NCBI GenBank assembly: GCA_028015205.1
Contig: CM051511.1
Span: 32,046,001 to 32,110,000 of the forward strand
Source of the DNA: Mytilisepta virgata
Lineage: Eukaryota > Mollusca > Bivalvia > Mytilida > Mytilidae
Length of the DNA stretch: 64,000 nt
Direction of reading: 5' to 3'
The position numbers and the translations under genes are program-made. The notes under the pieces are model-generated. The model saw nothing but the letters and a program-made list of their open reading frames with translations, was not told the DNA's origin and did not search any database. Positions 10,901 through 22,875 of the stretch are shown piece after piece; position 1 is the stretch's first letter, and every line of letters starts with the position of its first letter.

Positions 10901-12476
10901 TTTTTGTTTGGTTTTTCACAAAGAATGATTTATCTCTACCAATGCCAAGGTCTGTGAATCTGTATGAATAATTTTGAGTTTCTTCTTAATACTTAATGAA
11001 AATATGCTAGTTATATTGACCAGTTAAACCTATCCTGTAATACTTTCCACTGCATAGAAGATTTTTAAAAATTTATTTAATATATAATTATTGCTTAAAT
11101 ATTATTATTTACACTGTCTGCTATTATACCTTGTAACACGGAGAGATCTTTTATAGGCTTTACCTGTTGCCCGATCCAATCCAGTTTTGTTCTGAAAGAA
11201 TATTGTTTAAATTAAAATAATAAAAACAAAATGTTACAAGGCGTATATAAAATACATAATGATACGGAGGAAACAGGTTTATAGAATGCTGAATAATGGC
11301 CTGAAAAAATTAAAAGAAAAATAATAGCCAAAAATAAAGTATAGATACAATGTTCTACATATAAAGAATAATTTTAAATGGATAGTGAATTTATGGAAAA
11401 AATACCAATTACAGAAATATCAATTGTACATATGCTTCAAAAAATGTTTAACGTCACATATAAAGCATTAATTATTTTCGAAAAAATCTTATCAAAAGAA
11501 ATGCATGTCATTTACAACTTATACATGTACCATTACATACATAACGCCAACCTTTTTATTTGCAATATATAATTTCTAACCTTAACGATTTTAGCCAGAA
11601 ACAATTCTAAAAATAGCCATTATCTAAAACAAATGGACTGAATACGGAACTTGACACCCCTCTCAAATCTGCAACCCATTAAAGGAGATCAATTTGTTTC
11701 CGCTAAACCGTTTAGCTTTTATATAAACACATTTTTGATGTGTATGAATTAGTACTTCAATTTGAAGAATTTTACTCTTATCATGACATCATCATATGTT
11801 TATAATAAATGAAGCCAAAACAAAATAAATAAAAAAATAAAATACGGGGATAAAAAATGAAAAACTTGAAAGCTATTGTTTGAATCGAAAGATGTTCTGA
11901 ACTTGAACGAACACTTACGCAAAATAAATCTAAAACCTTATTGTCAATTTAAATATGTTGTGCAATCATTATATGAAGCAATTAGATAAAAAAAAGTTTG
12001 GTAACCAGATGTAACGAATTAAAATACATCAATTGAAAAATGAAAGAGGAAATCTGGTTACAAGTTAAATTCACAATTTTAGAAATTCGATCCCAGTTGG
12101 ACCCAAGTTTGAAAATCAAAATGTTAAATCTTATTGCAATTCTAAATATGACAATATTGTAAAGAAATGATATGTATAAATTGAAAAGTGAACTTTATAT
12201 CGCACGCTTAAATTGACAATTTTCGAAGTTCGACTCCTCAGGGCCTCAAATTAAGAAAATATAAATTATGAGAACTGGTTTCATATCTACAGGTAGAAAG
12301 GAAACAGTCTGTATAGAAATTAAATTTCATTATCCCAAAATTAAAGTAATATTTAGCTGCTAAATAAAGACGTGCGGAGGATTTCAGAAAAAGGATCGGT
12401 ATTTGAGAGGATTCAAGAATTGATGATTTTATTCGTGAATTCAGAAGGTAATTAATAAAGCATCATTTTTTTACAG

Positions 12477-12548
12477 ATTTTTGAATGGAAATTTAATTCA
12501 AACACTGCCTGAAAAAATATTCCAAAACCTAGCGAATCTGGATCACCT
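12477..12548 (+). CDS. LRR exon 2 (72 nt, phase 2-2)
   Basis: Between TTTTTTTACAG and GTAAGTATG. It encodes FLNGNLIQTLPEKIFQNLAN followed by LDH, with the next Leu completed across the junction. LRR consensus positions (Leu 2, Asn 5, Leu 6, Leu 10, Pro 11, Ile-Phe 14-15, Leu 18 and 21) are kept. Against exon 1 I count 13 base differences, about ten of them changing the residue. It is separated from exon 1 by an intron of 4764 bp and from exon 3 by 4927 bp. Confidence 0.9.
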
Positions 12549-13369
12549 GTAAGTATGCCATATCTGATTTCTATGCTTTTATGAATGATTAAAACGCCAA
12601 CAACGTGCTTACTCTAAAAAAGCGATTTTATTATGGCGGATCGTTTTCGCTTTGCAAGTAAATATATATAATGGGCACCACGCGCTTGAAGTCAAAGTCA
12701 AATTACCAAGCCATTCTATTGACACTCACGAAAGAAACTATCAGAACGGACAAGTACTACAATTGCTCGTAATTCTTATGCTCCAAAGTGTAATAAAATC
12801 TGATGAAAAGTATGCTTTATTTTTTTTCGTTTACTTTTCTACCGTTTTCGATTTATTTCTCATATTTTTTAAAAATCAAAAATGGTTGTTACAACGAGAT
12901 GCGGGGACATAGAAATGCCGGGTGTCCGTTTATGCGTCCGTCCGACATTGTAAGCGCACTCACGCCTACATTTCTTAATGAATTTTTATAAAATGTATAT
13001 CATAGTTGTGATTTGGCATTTTTTGCTTATAGTTACTGCCATGAAGTCTGAAAATTTAGTCATTTATTCTTGTAAGCGCTCTCACGCCTACAAAATTAAA
13101 TGGATTTAATTTAAATTTATATCATAGTTGCGATTTTGTATAATCTCGGTCAAGTTCGAATTTCAGTGGTGTACCACTATTTTTTTGTTGGAGGTATTGC
13201 CCTTTGAACTTTGAAAATTAATGGATTAACAAATACTGTTAAATTTGTACTAACATGACTTATCGCAAAACGTACAGATTTTACAGTAAACAATTGAAAC
13301 AGACAATAAAACTTTTTTTTTTCAAATAAGAAAGAATAAGAATACTCATATAATAAATAGACTAAGCAA

Positions 13370-15905
13370 AATCAGGAAATGACAAAGGGGCATTCGAAGG
13401 AGGGAACAATCGAAACAACTGACACATTCCAGAAAACAATGCAGACAAGAGCAAAACAATACATGCACTACAAAAACTAAAAACATGAACAACATGGACC
13501 CCACCAAAACACTGGGGGTAGACTGAGGTTTTCCGGGAGAGTAAGCAGTCTATGTTTCCTGCAGGACACGAGCCATGCTGCCCATGTCAAATCCGGTATG
13601 AGCAAGGGATAACACCAATGGAACAGGTCTATTTTCATTTGGGAAACGGTTTTTCATACCTGTCAACCAAGTCATGATGACCTCCAGATGGCCGTAACTA
13701 GGGTCTTTTTGGTATGATGCAAAAATTCTGTTCGGCGAGCGTGGGGAGAAGAAAAAAAATTGGGCGAGGTGCCTGGGGCGGCCTTAGGTCCCAGAAGCTT
13801 AATCCTCGATTCTAGCCATTTCCTGACATCTTTTTCCTAGTTTAGTAATACAATTTTTTTATGATTTAATTTTCTTTTTTTGTACTGAATCAGGCAATAG
13901 GATGTAATTTGGAATAAATATACCCTAGAAATACTTAAAACTTATTCACAATAAATCTTAAAAGCCGTTTGCATTTGTTATTGAAAGAAAGGATACGGGA
14001 TATGCGTTATTGAGACAATATCAGCATAAAATTGAACACGGTAGAAATGCCGTTATCTAGGTGTCACCGACATGTGGCCTTCAATCATGTGTAACAGACA
14101 ATTCCACATAACAAGTACTAAGACGAAAAACACAAACCATCATTCGCCGTCAAGATTAGTAGTTAACAATAACGGATACAAATTTGCACGTGTCAACAAT
14201 AATGTATAAAGTAGCAGGGCTCTAGATCGAAATCATAAAAATCTCAAACAAGAAGCCAAAACGTTATTGAGAAAATTAAAATTTCAAATGACCTAAAAAT
14301 ATAAAGTCAAAAACCAAATACGGCAAATCTGTGTATGACCTATGCATGGATAAATGTGAGAAATGAAAATTTGAAACAGAAATGTTTATAGTATTGTACA
14401 AGAAAGTAAGATTTGTCCATAAAATAATTGTCAAATTTGACGATGGCAAGAGGCATCAAAACGCCATAAAATGATTTCCCGGTTCAAATCCAGGTTTCTG
14501 TGAGCATGAATGATTGCTAATCCACAAAAACTCTCGTTCATCATTGTTGACCTTCCCAATGTCTTAAGTCTGGGCAAAACCGGAAATGATCATTCGCAAC
14601 ATAGAGACGTGACTGGAAGAACAAGCAACAATTTAAAAACAGTATGAATATTGGAATAAAGGTCTTTATCTGCAATCTGTAGGGAAGCTTGCAGTCCAAA
14701 TATATTTTTAGGCAGAGGGTCAAAAACTTTGAGTGTCCACCTTTCAATTTCCACCAAAAAATCGTCCTTACTAGACATATCTGCTGAAAAGCGACGGATA
14801 ATGATTCTATAGCATCCGGGGCTAAATTTGTCAGATTTTTTTGGGATAAGATCTAAGTATCCAACCATTCGTTTTTTCAGTTCACCTGAAAATATTCTCT
14901 CCATTTCTGATATTACGTGATCTATAAATGGGAAGAACATATTTATCCGCCAATGTTTAACTGGGGTTGTTTCAAGGTCAACGTTTCCCGATGGACCTGT
15001 CGCCCAATATGTCGCTTAGGTTTTAAGTCGACCTCTTATCGATCGGCAATTGTTTATTCTCTAGTTTTATGCAAGAATAGCGTCAAAGACCTCAGCAGAC
15101 AAATTGCACTACAACTTAACCACCTTTACCGTAGACATCAAATAGCTATCGATTTAGCGGATATCATATTTATATTTCTATTTTTTCAAATAAAATTTCT
15201 TCTTTATCTATTTTTATCTTTTTGTCAAATTCGGCATGAGGCATTTGCCTAGATTGCCTATATGTAGTTACAGCACTGGTCCATAAAACTTTAAGAAGGA
15301 TGACTCCAACTTAGGAGCAACATATCCTTGTCAGAGCAACTTTTCTGTCAGGAGCCGGGATCTGTCCAGGAATTCAATGTATATGTCACAAGCTCTGGCA
15401 TAACGTATATAATCCATACGCACGCACTTCTGGAATATTGCCGCTCAAAAATCGGAAGATGATTGGAGAGTCACAGTCATCCCGTTTGTCGTAAAGTTTT
15501 GTATTCAACATTCCTCTAGTGTCAATTACGAGGTGAAGGTCAAGATAAGATGCAGAATTGCAGTGTCTGTAGTATCCTTAATTTCGAGCTCATTTGGATA
15601 GATGAGATGTAATAAATTCTCAAAACGTTAATTGTTGAGTGATAAAACATCATCTATGTAGTGGAAGCTGAAATTAAAGGTACGGGCTAAATTCTTCTAT
15701 TTTTCCTGTAGAAGCCTGACAAGGAAGTCCGCCTCATATGAGAAAAGGAACACGGCGGCCAGGAGTCGCGCAGAATTAGTACCCATAGGAATGTCAATTG
15801 TCTTTTGGAAAACACACCCACCAAATTGAAAAATATGTTGTCGATCAAAATTTCAATCACCAGGACAATTTCGTCTTCTGTATATTTTTTTGTTTAGTTT
15901 TTAAC
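13370..15905 (-). pseudogene. RT element relic in cassette copy 2, interrupted by a hAT relic
   Basis: Same composition as in copy 1: RT core on the minus strand at about 15905-15280, including the C-terminal segment (LLTEKLL, LKFYG) that copy 1 has lost, then foreign DNA, then the element's 3' part at 13690-13370. The foreign piece starts GTAACTA near 13695 and ends TAGTTAC near 15270, short inverted termini suggestive of the hAT insertion's ends. Stops and frameshifts make it non-coding. Confidence 0.75.
14420..15030 (-). pseudogene. hAT transposase C-terminal relic, second copy
   Basis: The minus strand encodes FIDHVISEMERIFSGELKKR, then, after a shift, VEIERWTLKVFDPL and LLLVLPVTSLCCE, continuing to the same Arg/His-rich tail as the copy at 9424-10010. 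It represents a hAT/ZMYM1-like dimerisation region carried along in the cassette duplication. Confidence 0.75.
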
Positions 15906-17475
15906 AAAGTATGATATATCTCTACCAATGCCAAGGTCTGTGAATCTGTATGAATGATTTTGAGTTTCTTCTTAATACTTAATGAAAATATACTAGTAAT
16001 GTTGACCAGTCAAACCTATCTTGTAATACTTTACATTGCATAGACGATCTTTTTTAATTTATTTATATAATAAATGTTAAAATATCATTATTTACATTGT
16101 CTGTTATTGTACCTTGTAACACGGAGAGATCTTTTATAGGCTTTACCTGTTGCCCGATCCAATCCAGTTTTGTTCTGATAGAATATTGTTTAAATTGAAA
16201 TAATAAATACAAAATCTTACAAGTAGTATCAAAAATACATAAATATACGGAGCAAACAGGTTTATAGAATGCTGGATAATGGCCTGAAAAAAATAATAGA
16301 AAAATAATAGCCACAAATAAGGTATAGATACAATGTTCTACATATAAAGAATAATTTTAAATGGATAGTGAATTTATGGAAAAAATACCAAGTACAGAAA
16401 ATATCAATTGTACATATGCTTCAAAAAATGTTTGATTTTACATATTATACATTAATTATTTTCGAAATATCTTATCAAAAGAAAAGCATGTCGTTTACAA
16501 CTTATACATGTACCATTACATTCATAACGCCAACCTTTTTATTTGCAATATATAATTTCTAACCTACACGCTTTTAGCCAGAAAAGATTCTAAAAATAGC
16601 CATTATCTAAAACAAATTGACCGAATACGGAACCCCTCTCAAATCTGCAACCCATTACAGAAGATCAATTTGTTTCCGTTAAAACGTTTTAGCTTTTATA
16701 TAAACACATTTTTGATGTGTATGAATTAGTACTTTAATTTGATGAATTTTACTCTTATCGTGACATCATCCCATATTTATAATAAATGAAGCCAAAAAAA
16801 AATAAAAAAAATAGAAAAAGTACAAGGATAAAAAATGAAAAACTAGAAAGCTATAGTTTGAATCGAAAGATATTACCGCACCACTCTCAACTAGTACGAA
16901 CACTTACGCAAAATAAATCTAAAACCTTATTGTCAATTTAAATATGTTGTACAATCATTATATGAAACAATTAGATAAAAAAAAGTTTGGTAACAAGATG
17001 GAACGAAATGAAATACAAAAACTGAAAAATGAAAGAGGAAATTTGGTTACAAGATAAATTCAGAATTTTAGAAATTCGATCCCAGTTGGACCCAAGTTTG
17101 AAAATCAAAATGTTAAAATCTTATTGCAATTCTAAATATGTCAACTTTATCTCTCACGCTTAAATTGACAATTTTCGAAGTTCGACTCCTCAGGGCCTCA
17201 AATTAAGGAAATATAAATGATAAGAACTGATTTCATATCTAAAGATAGTAAGGAAACAGTCTGTATGGAAATTAATTTCATTATCCCAAAACTAAAGTAA
17301 TATTTAGCTGCTAAATAAAGACGTGCGGAGGATTTCAGAAAGAGGATCGGTATTTGAGAGGATTCAAGAATTGATGATTTTATTCGTGAATTCAGAAGGT
17401 AATGATATTTACGCATTTCATGTAACTGTACTGCTAAAATATGAATATTCATAATAAAGCATCATTCCTTTACAG

Positions 17476-17547
17476 AGATTTGAATGGAAATTTAATTGAA
17501 ACACTGCCTGAAAGAATATTCCAAAACCTAGCGAATCTGGAATCCTT
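17476..17547 (+). CDS. LRR exon 3 (72 nt, phase 2-2)
   Basis: Between TTCCTTTACAG and GTAAGTATG. It encodes DLNGNLIETLPERIFQNLAN followed by LES and a split Leu. It differs from exon 2 at eight bases, seven of which alter the residue (F/D, Q/E, K/R, D/E and H/S changes). The next exon found is 22 kb downstream, an intron swollen by the damaged cassette 4 and many insertions. Confidence 0.9.
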
Positions 17548-18112
17548 GTAAGTATGTCATGTCTGATTTCTATGCTTTTATGAATGGTTAAAAGGCCAAC
17601 AACGTGCTTCTACTAAAAAGCGATTCTAATATGGCGTATCATTTTCTCTTATAATGGGGAGCACGCGCTTGAAGTCAAAGAGAAACTAACAAGCCATTCC
17701 ATTGAAACTCACCAAAGAAACTATCAAAACGGGCAAGTACTACAATTGTTCGTAATTCCTATGCTTCAAACTGTAATAAAATCAAATTAAAAGTAAGATT
17801 GATATTTTCGTTTACTTGTCTACCGTTTTCGATTTATTTTTCATATTTTTGTAAAATCAAAATGTCTGTTACTTGAAAAGTCGTAAACTCCGACTTCTTT
17901 TACATAATTTCCGTTTTTGCTATATTACAACCAAAAGAATTTATGGTTGCTAGGGATACTGTTATCCATGTTCAAAGCTCAAACAAACATATGGCTCTCA
18001 TGATTTATTTCTTTATTTTTTTTTCTGTTATTCATCTTAGATTGATCTATTTTGAGGCAGGAGATATTTTCCACTTGGCACCTTCTAAGTTCATCCCAAT
18101 GTTTTAATAGGT

Positions 18113-18377
18113 TGGGGCCTCGGCGGCCGAGTGGTCTAGGTAGTTCTTCATGACTACTAATGATCACTAGCCTGTCAACGCTGGGATTGTGAGTTCGAAT
18201 CTCACCTGTGGCGGAGTGCGTTCGACTCCGATGTTAATTGACAAGGATTGACAATTTTCCTACCGAAGGTCGGTGGTTCTCTCCGGGTACTCCGGCTTCC
18301 TCCACCAATACAAACTGGCCGCCGCGAAATGCCAAATGTGTTGAAAACGGCGGTAAACCCAAACTAAACAAGGAAAC
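18113..18377 (+). mobile_element. tRNA-derived SINE, copy 1
   Basis: The head resembles a Leu/Ser-type tRNA: an A-box-like GGCCGAGTGGTCTAGG at about 18125 and a B box GTTCGAATCTC at 18193. A conserved central part follows ('tctccgggtactccggcttc') and then an A-rich tail. It lies in cassette copy 3 and is absent from the matching place in copy 4 (about 23440), so it inserted after duplication. The central domain looks like that of widespread mollusc SINEs; I cannot name the family with certainty. Confidence 0.85.
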
Positions 18378-19355
18378 ATTTATTTTTACTATTATGTGCT
18401 TTTTTGTTCCCCACCGCAAAGCGATGCGCCGACAAAGAAATGCCAGGTGTCCGTCTATGCATCCGTCCGACAATTTAAGCTCTCTCACGCCTACATTTCT
18501 CAATGATTTTTTAATAAAATGTATATCATAGTTGTGATTTGGTATTATTTTTGTTATTGTTATTGCCATGAAGTCTGACAATATCGTCATTTTTTCTTGT
18601 ACGCATTCTCACGCCTACAAACCTTAATCGATTAGAAAATACTGTTAAATTTGTACTAACACGATTGATAGCAAAACGTACAAATTTAACAGTCAACAAT
18701 TGAAGCAGATAATAAACCAATTCTTTAAAAAGGAGAAAGAATAAGAATACTCATATAGTAAATAGACTAAATATCTTTATGAATAATTTTAAGTTTCTTC
18801 TTAATACTTAATGAAAATATACTAGTAATGTTGACCAGTCCAACCTATCCTGTAACACCTTACACTGCATAGAAGGTTTCTTAAATTTAGTGATATAATT
18901 ATTTGTACAATATTACTATTTAGACTGTCTGTTATTGTACCTTGTAACACGGAGAGCTTTTCCGGGCTTTACCTGCTGCCCATTCCAACCCAGTTTTCTT
19001 CTGAATAGAATATTGTTTAAATTAAAATAATAAATACACAATATTACGAGGGGTATCAAAAATACATAAATAGACGGAGCAAACGGGTTGATAGAATGCT
19101 GAATAATGGCCTGAAAAAAACGAATAGAGAATAATAGCCAAAAAGATAGATACGATATTCTACATATAAAGAATAAGTTAAAATGGATAGTGAATTTATG
19201 GAAAAAATACAATTACGGAAAATATCAATTAAATATATGTTCCAAAAAATGTTTTATTTCACATAAATGCATTAATTAATAAAAATGCCTGTCATTTGCT
19301 ACTTATACAAGTACGATTACAAGCATAACTCCAACCTTTTTATTTGCAATACATA

Positions 19356-19782
19356 ATACAGTATAGTATAAATTTACTATATCTAATATTAGTATCTTTG
19401 GATTGTTATTTTGAAACTCCTGGGACGAAGCCTCTGCATGGTGGACCCTAGGTCCCCGAGGGTATTCGCCAACCCAGTCATGAAATGATTATTTATTGGT
19501 TTATTACAGAAATTACCAGTATTTACAAAATTAAAAAATAATAGAAATACTAAGGGTTCATTCCTTGAATTGCACATGGTAGATCTTCTTAGCTGAAATT
19601 TGGCTTCCTATTTTGGTATTTTTGGTTATGAGTACTTCTGGTTTGAAATAGGTTTGGTTTTTGGTCTCCCAAATGTTTCGGTTTTAATGTTGCCGATGAG
19701 AGGTAACTCCTTGAAATGCGTCGTTTACAGCATAGTATACATTTACTATATTTAATATTAGTATCTTTGAATTGTTATTTAT
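19356..19782 (-). repeat. ~370-bp repeat unit with 54-bp direct terminal repeats
   Basis: The segment starting 'acagtatagtataaattta' (19358) recurs at 19728 as the end of the insertion. It interrupts cassette copy 4 between 'tttgcaatacataat' and 'tctgacctaaacaattt', which are adjacent in copy 1. Related arrays are at 28068 and 35527. Confidence 0.8.
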
Positions 19783-20520
19783 TCTGACCTAAACAATTTT
19801 AACCAGAAACGATTCTAAAAAATAACCATTCTCTAAACCAAATTGACCGAATACAGAACTTGACACCCCCCGAAATCCGCAAACCATTACAGGAAATGTG
19901 ACGATTAATTTGTTTCCGCTCAGAAGTTTTACTTTTTATATAGACACATTTTTGATGTGTATGAATTAGTACTTCAATTTACTTTTATCAAGACATCATC
20001 CTAATTTATAATAAATGAAAACAAAACAAAATAAATAAAATAGAAAAATACAAAAGGATAAAAAATTTTAACCTAGAAAGCTATTGTTGGAATCGAAAGA
20101 TATCACCGCATCCCTCTCAATTAGTAGGGACACTTACCCAAAATAAATCTAAAACCTTATTGTCCATTTAAATATGTTATGCAATCATTCTATGAAGCAA
20201 TTAGATAAAAAAAGTTTTGTAACCAGATACAACGAAATAAAATACAAAAACTGAAAAATGAAAGAGGAATTTAGGTTACAAGTTAAATTAACTCGTTTAG
20301 AAATTCGATCCCCGCTGGACCCAAGTTTGAAAATCAAAATGTTAAAATGTTATTGCACATATAGATATGAGAATATTGTAAAGAAATGATATAAATTATG
20401 CATAAATTGAAAAGTGAACTTTACCTCACATGCAATTGACAATTTTCGAAGTTCGACTCCTGAGGGCCTCAAGTTAAGAAATTAAAAATTATAAAACCTT
20501 ATTTCAATCTACAGGTAGTA

Positions 20521-22875
20521 CACGCCAAAAAATTAATTACTTGGTAATGTATAATTGATTATTTTAAGTAATAAATATTTCGTGGAATTAAACTAAATTA
20601 ATAAGTAATTTACTAAGTAATTTAAAAATACATAAATACGGAACTTAGTAATTTAGATTTACTTGAAACAAGTAGTTGCAGTGGCAGATTTTACTAAGTA
20701 ATGAATAATTAGTTACATAAAGTAATATATTTACTTGAAATATGAAATGGGAATACATTAGTAATATAACAATACTTGTTATTAGGAATAAAAATACTTA
20801 GAAATACAACAATACTGTTAAAAGTATTTAAAATACTTAAAAATACAACTATACTGTTATAAGTGATAAAAATACTTAGAAATACAACAGTACGGTTATA
20901 AGTAATAACAATACTTAGAAATACAACAATTAACTCTGATAAGTAATTAAAAAACTTAGAAATAAAACAGTAAATACTGATATAAGGAATATATTTCTTA
21001 TACAAATATGTATATTACTGTTCATGTATCTGAATGTAGGCATATATACACTGTACTAACATTTGAGCTATTTGTACATTCACTGTGAATCGAGGTGTAG
21101 TGAACATGTTTGCTATATATGCAGTGTATATGGTTTATTATGCAAGGGATTGTAGTTCTTCAGGTATATATATGCATTCATGCATATGATAAGAAAAGTT
21201 GAAGATAAGACAGTGTCTACATACAATATCCAATTGAATATAAATAAAAATTAAAATAATATTTGATTTCTTGTTAATTAATAACCCTCTTATTAAAGCA
21301 TTGTAAAAAAGAAAATAATTCTTTAAACATTACTTATATTAATTTATCATTGATATGAAGTTATATATATATAAGAATAGTACGTTTAAAATAATTTTAA
21401 AAAGGAATAAACTTTTGAAAACACTGAACCGATATCCGTCATGACTTCCGGGTTTTCAGTCTTGTTATATCACGTGACTTTGATAATTTTCAAAATTGCG
21501 CGCTGATGGTGCAGTTCCAGGTGCATTGCATAAAATAATGAGATGGTTCTGTGGAAGTAAATCCTTTCATCAATTAATATGTACATATGCAGTTAAAACA
21601 AGGTAAGAAACGTACAGTACTATTTAAAATATAGTGTCATTGAATAAAATGCAGGCCAAGCTAGTAAAAAAAATAAATGAAAACCTGTCCGCTATCACAT
21701 CCTCCTTATGAGCACACCCGGTGAGCATATACACTATCAGTAGGTAGTACGATAGTAGTTGATAAGCAGTCATAGTCATACTTTGCAAGATATTGAGCCC
21801 CCCTTTTTTACACAAACTTAATATATTTTGTAAGCTTTTGTTGTTTTTTTTTATTTCTGTCAGTATTGTATTTTATAGTGATATGGTGAAACTTAAAACA
21901 TTTACTTCTTCTTAATTCATACTTAAAAATTGGCATAGCAACTAAATATATGAGAATATTCATTTAATTAGACTATTTGTTTTTACAGAAATCACTGTGG
22001 GAAACAAGTACAACAACCAAAATTTAAATATTTTGAAAAATGTGCAGAGATTTCCTGAATCGTAATAGAATTTGTGATGTGGGCCAGAAAAATGTAGCAG
22101 ATAAACATTTTTACAGTCGTTTATGGATATGTGCCGCAATGCAAGATCCAGTGAAGTTTTAAACTGCGTGACACATGCATGATACCATATGATGAGACCT
22201 GGTGTGAAAAAAAGCTTGATAACTTAATAAATACAAAGTTGTGTTTATTAAAATGTGTATTCTACAGAGGAAATATATAGATGAAAAATAGAAAAAGATT
22301 TCATAAACATTACCAAGATATATATAAATTAATTTTATTGGAGATCATAAAACATTATTTTAAATTGTATATTTATCCAACTTTGTGACATCATATATAG
22401 AGGTTATTTTGGAAGCATCATCACTCATATGATCTATGGAAGTCATCAATCAGAAGATACACTGGACAGTGATAGGATGTTTAATCAACGATTATTGAGA
22501 TGAAAACAAATAATATATCTCGGATATTTCCTCAGGAACTACTAAAAATTTATTGACAAATGTTAGGAAAACATGAGAAAAAAAGTTTCAAGAATGTTTT
22601 ATGAAAACATTTTCATTACCCATTTTTTAGAAACGTTTTTTGAAAAAATGTTTTAATGGAATATGTTTAAAACATTTCTGTAACCATACAGAATCCCGCG
22701 AAAAAATTATTTCTGAAAAATGATTTCAAACCATTATATAAAAATGTTTTCAGAATATTTTTGAAACATTCCTGTGCTACCTGGGTACTTATAACTGTTG
22801 GCTGTCTATTCAGCGTTTCTGCAATTATTGTTGCTTTTCTTTTTTCTGTTGTTTGCTTAGGTCAGTTTTTGTGTT
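20521..22875. other. Replacement segment that removed the LRR exon of copy 4
   Basis: AT-rich, no coding support. It begins 'cacgccaaaaaattaatt' and contains a ~40-bp minisatellite (next entry), unremarkable AT-rich sequence, and a run of 'aaaatgtttt'-type motifs at 22560-22780 ending 'cctgtgctacctgggtac'. I see no terminal repeats that would define a transposon. Confidence 0.6.
20750..21000. repeat. ~40-bp minisatellite, about five degenerate copies
   Basis: Repeats of 'aatacttagaaatacaac' followed by 'tactgttataagtaata'-like sequence, spaced 36-42 bp. Confidence 0.7.

Larger units (their letters stand above)
6091..10980 (+). repeat. LRR-exon cassette, tandem copy 1 (expanded by nested block)
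   Basis: This copy starts at the anchor 'tcttcttaatact' and matches copies 2-5 from there. It comprises intron sequence, a ~155-bp internal repeat (about 7050-7430), the LRR exon at 7641-7712, the 'gtccgtctatgcgtccg' block near 7880, a hairpin at 8194-8246, and then a ~2.65-kb RT/hAT block at about 8320-10970 absent from copies 3 and 4. Outside that block the copy aligns with copies 2 and 3 over about 2.2 kb with frequent small differences. Confidence 0.85.
10981..15966 (+). repeat. LRR-exon cassette, tandem copy 2
   Basis: Anchor-to-anchor distance is 4986 bp. Intron, ~155-bp repeat, LRR exon (12477-12548), 'gtccgtttatgcgtccg' block, hairpin and RT/hAT block (about 13370-15960) follow in the same order as copy 1. 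The shared nested block and shared left junction ('caatgccaaggtctgtgaatc') show that copies 1 and 2 inherited the same insertion. Confidence 0.87.
15967..18795 (+). repeat. LRR-exon cassette, tandem copy 3 (2.83 kb, no RT/hAT block)
   Basis: Anchor-to-anchor 2829 bp, close to the ancestral length. It has the ~155-bp repeat, the LRR exon (17476-17547), a 17880-18110 segment shared only with copy 4, one SINE absent from the others, the 'gtccgtctatgcatccg' block and a perfect hairpin. Confidence 0.87.

Noticed and set aside
7641..17547. A VLR-type assembly system using LRR cassettes as donors
   Set aside because: Cassettes have normal splice sites and matched phases, so ordinary splicing explains them; no incomplete germline gene or deaminase is visible.
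18120..18210. A tRNA gene (also 35150-35240)
   Set aside because: A- and B-box-like motifs are present, but the sequence continues into a conserved SINE body and lacks a proper cloverleaf with acceptor stem pairing; called SINE instead.
20750..21000. CRISPR-like spaced repeat
   Set aside because: Eukaryotic context, degenerate ~40-bp units without distinct spacers; it is a minisatellite.
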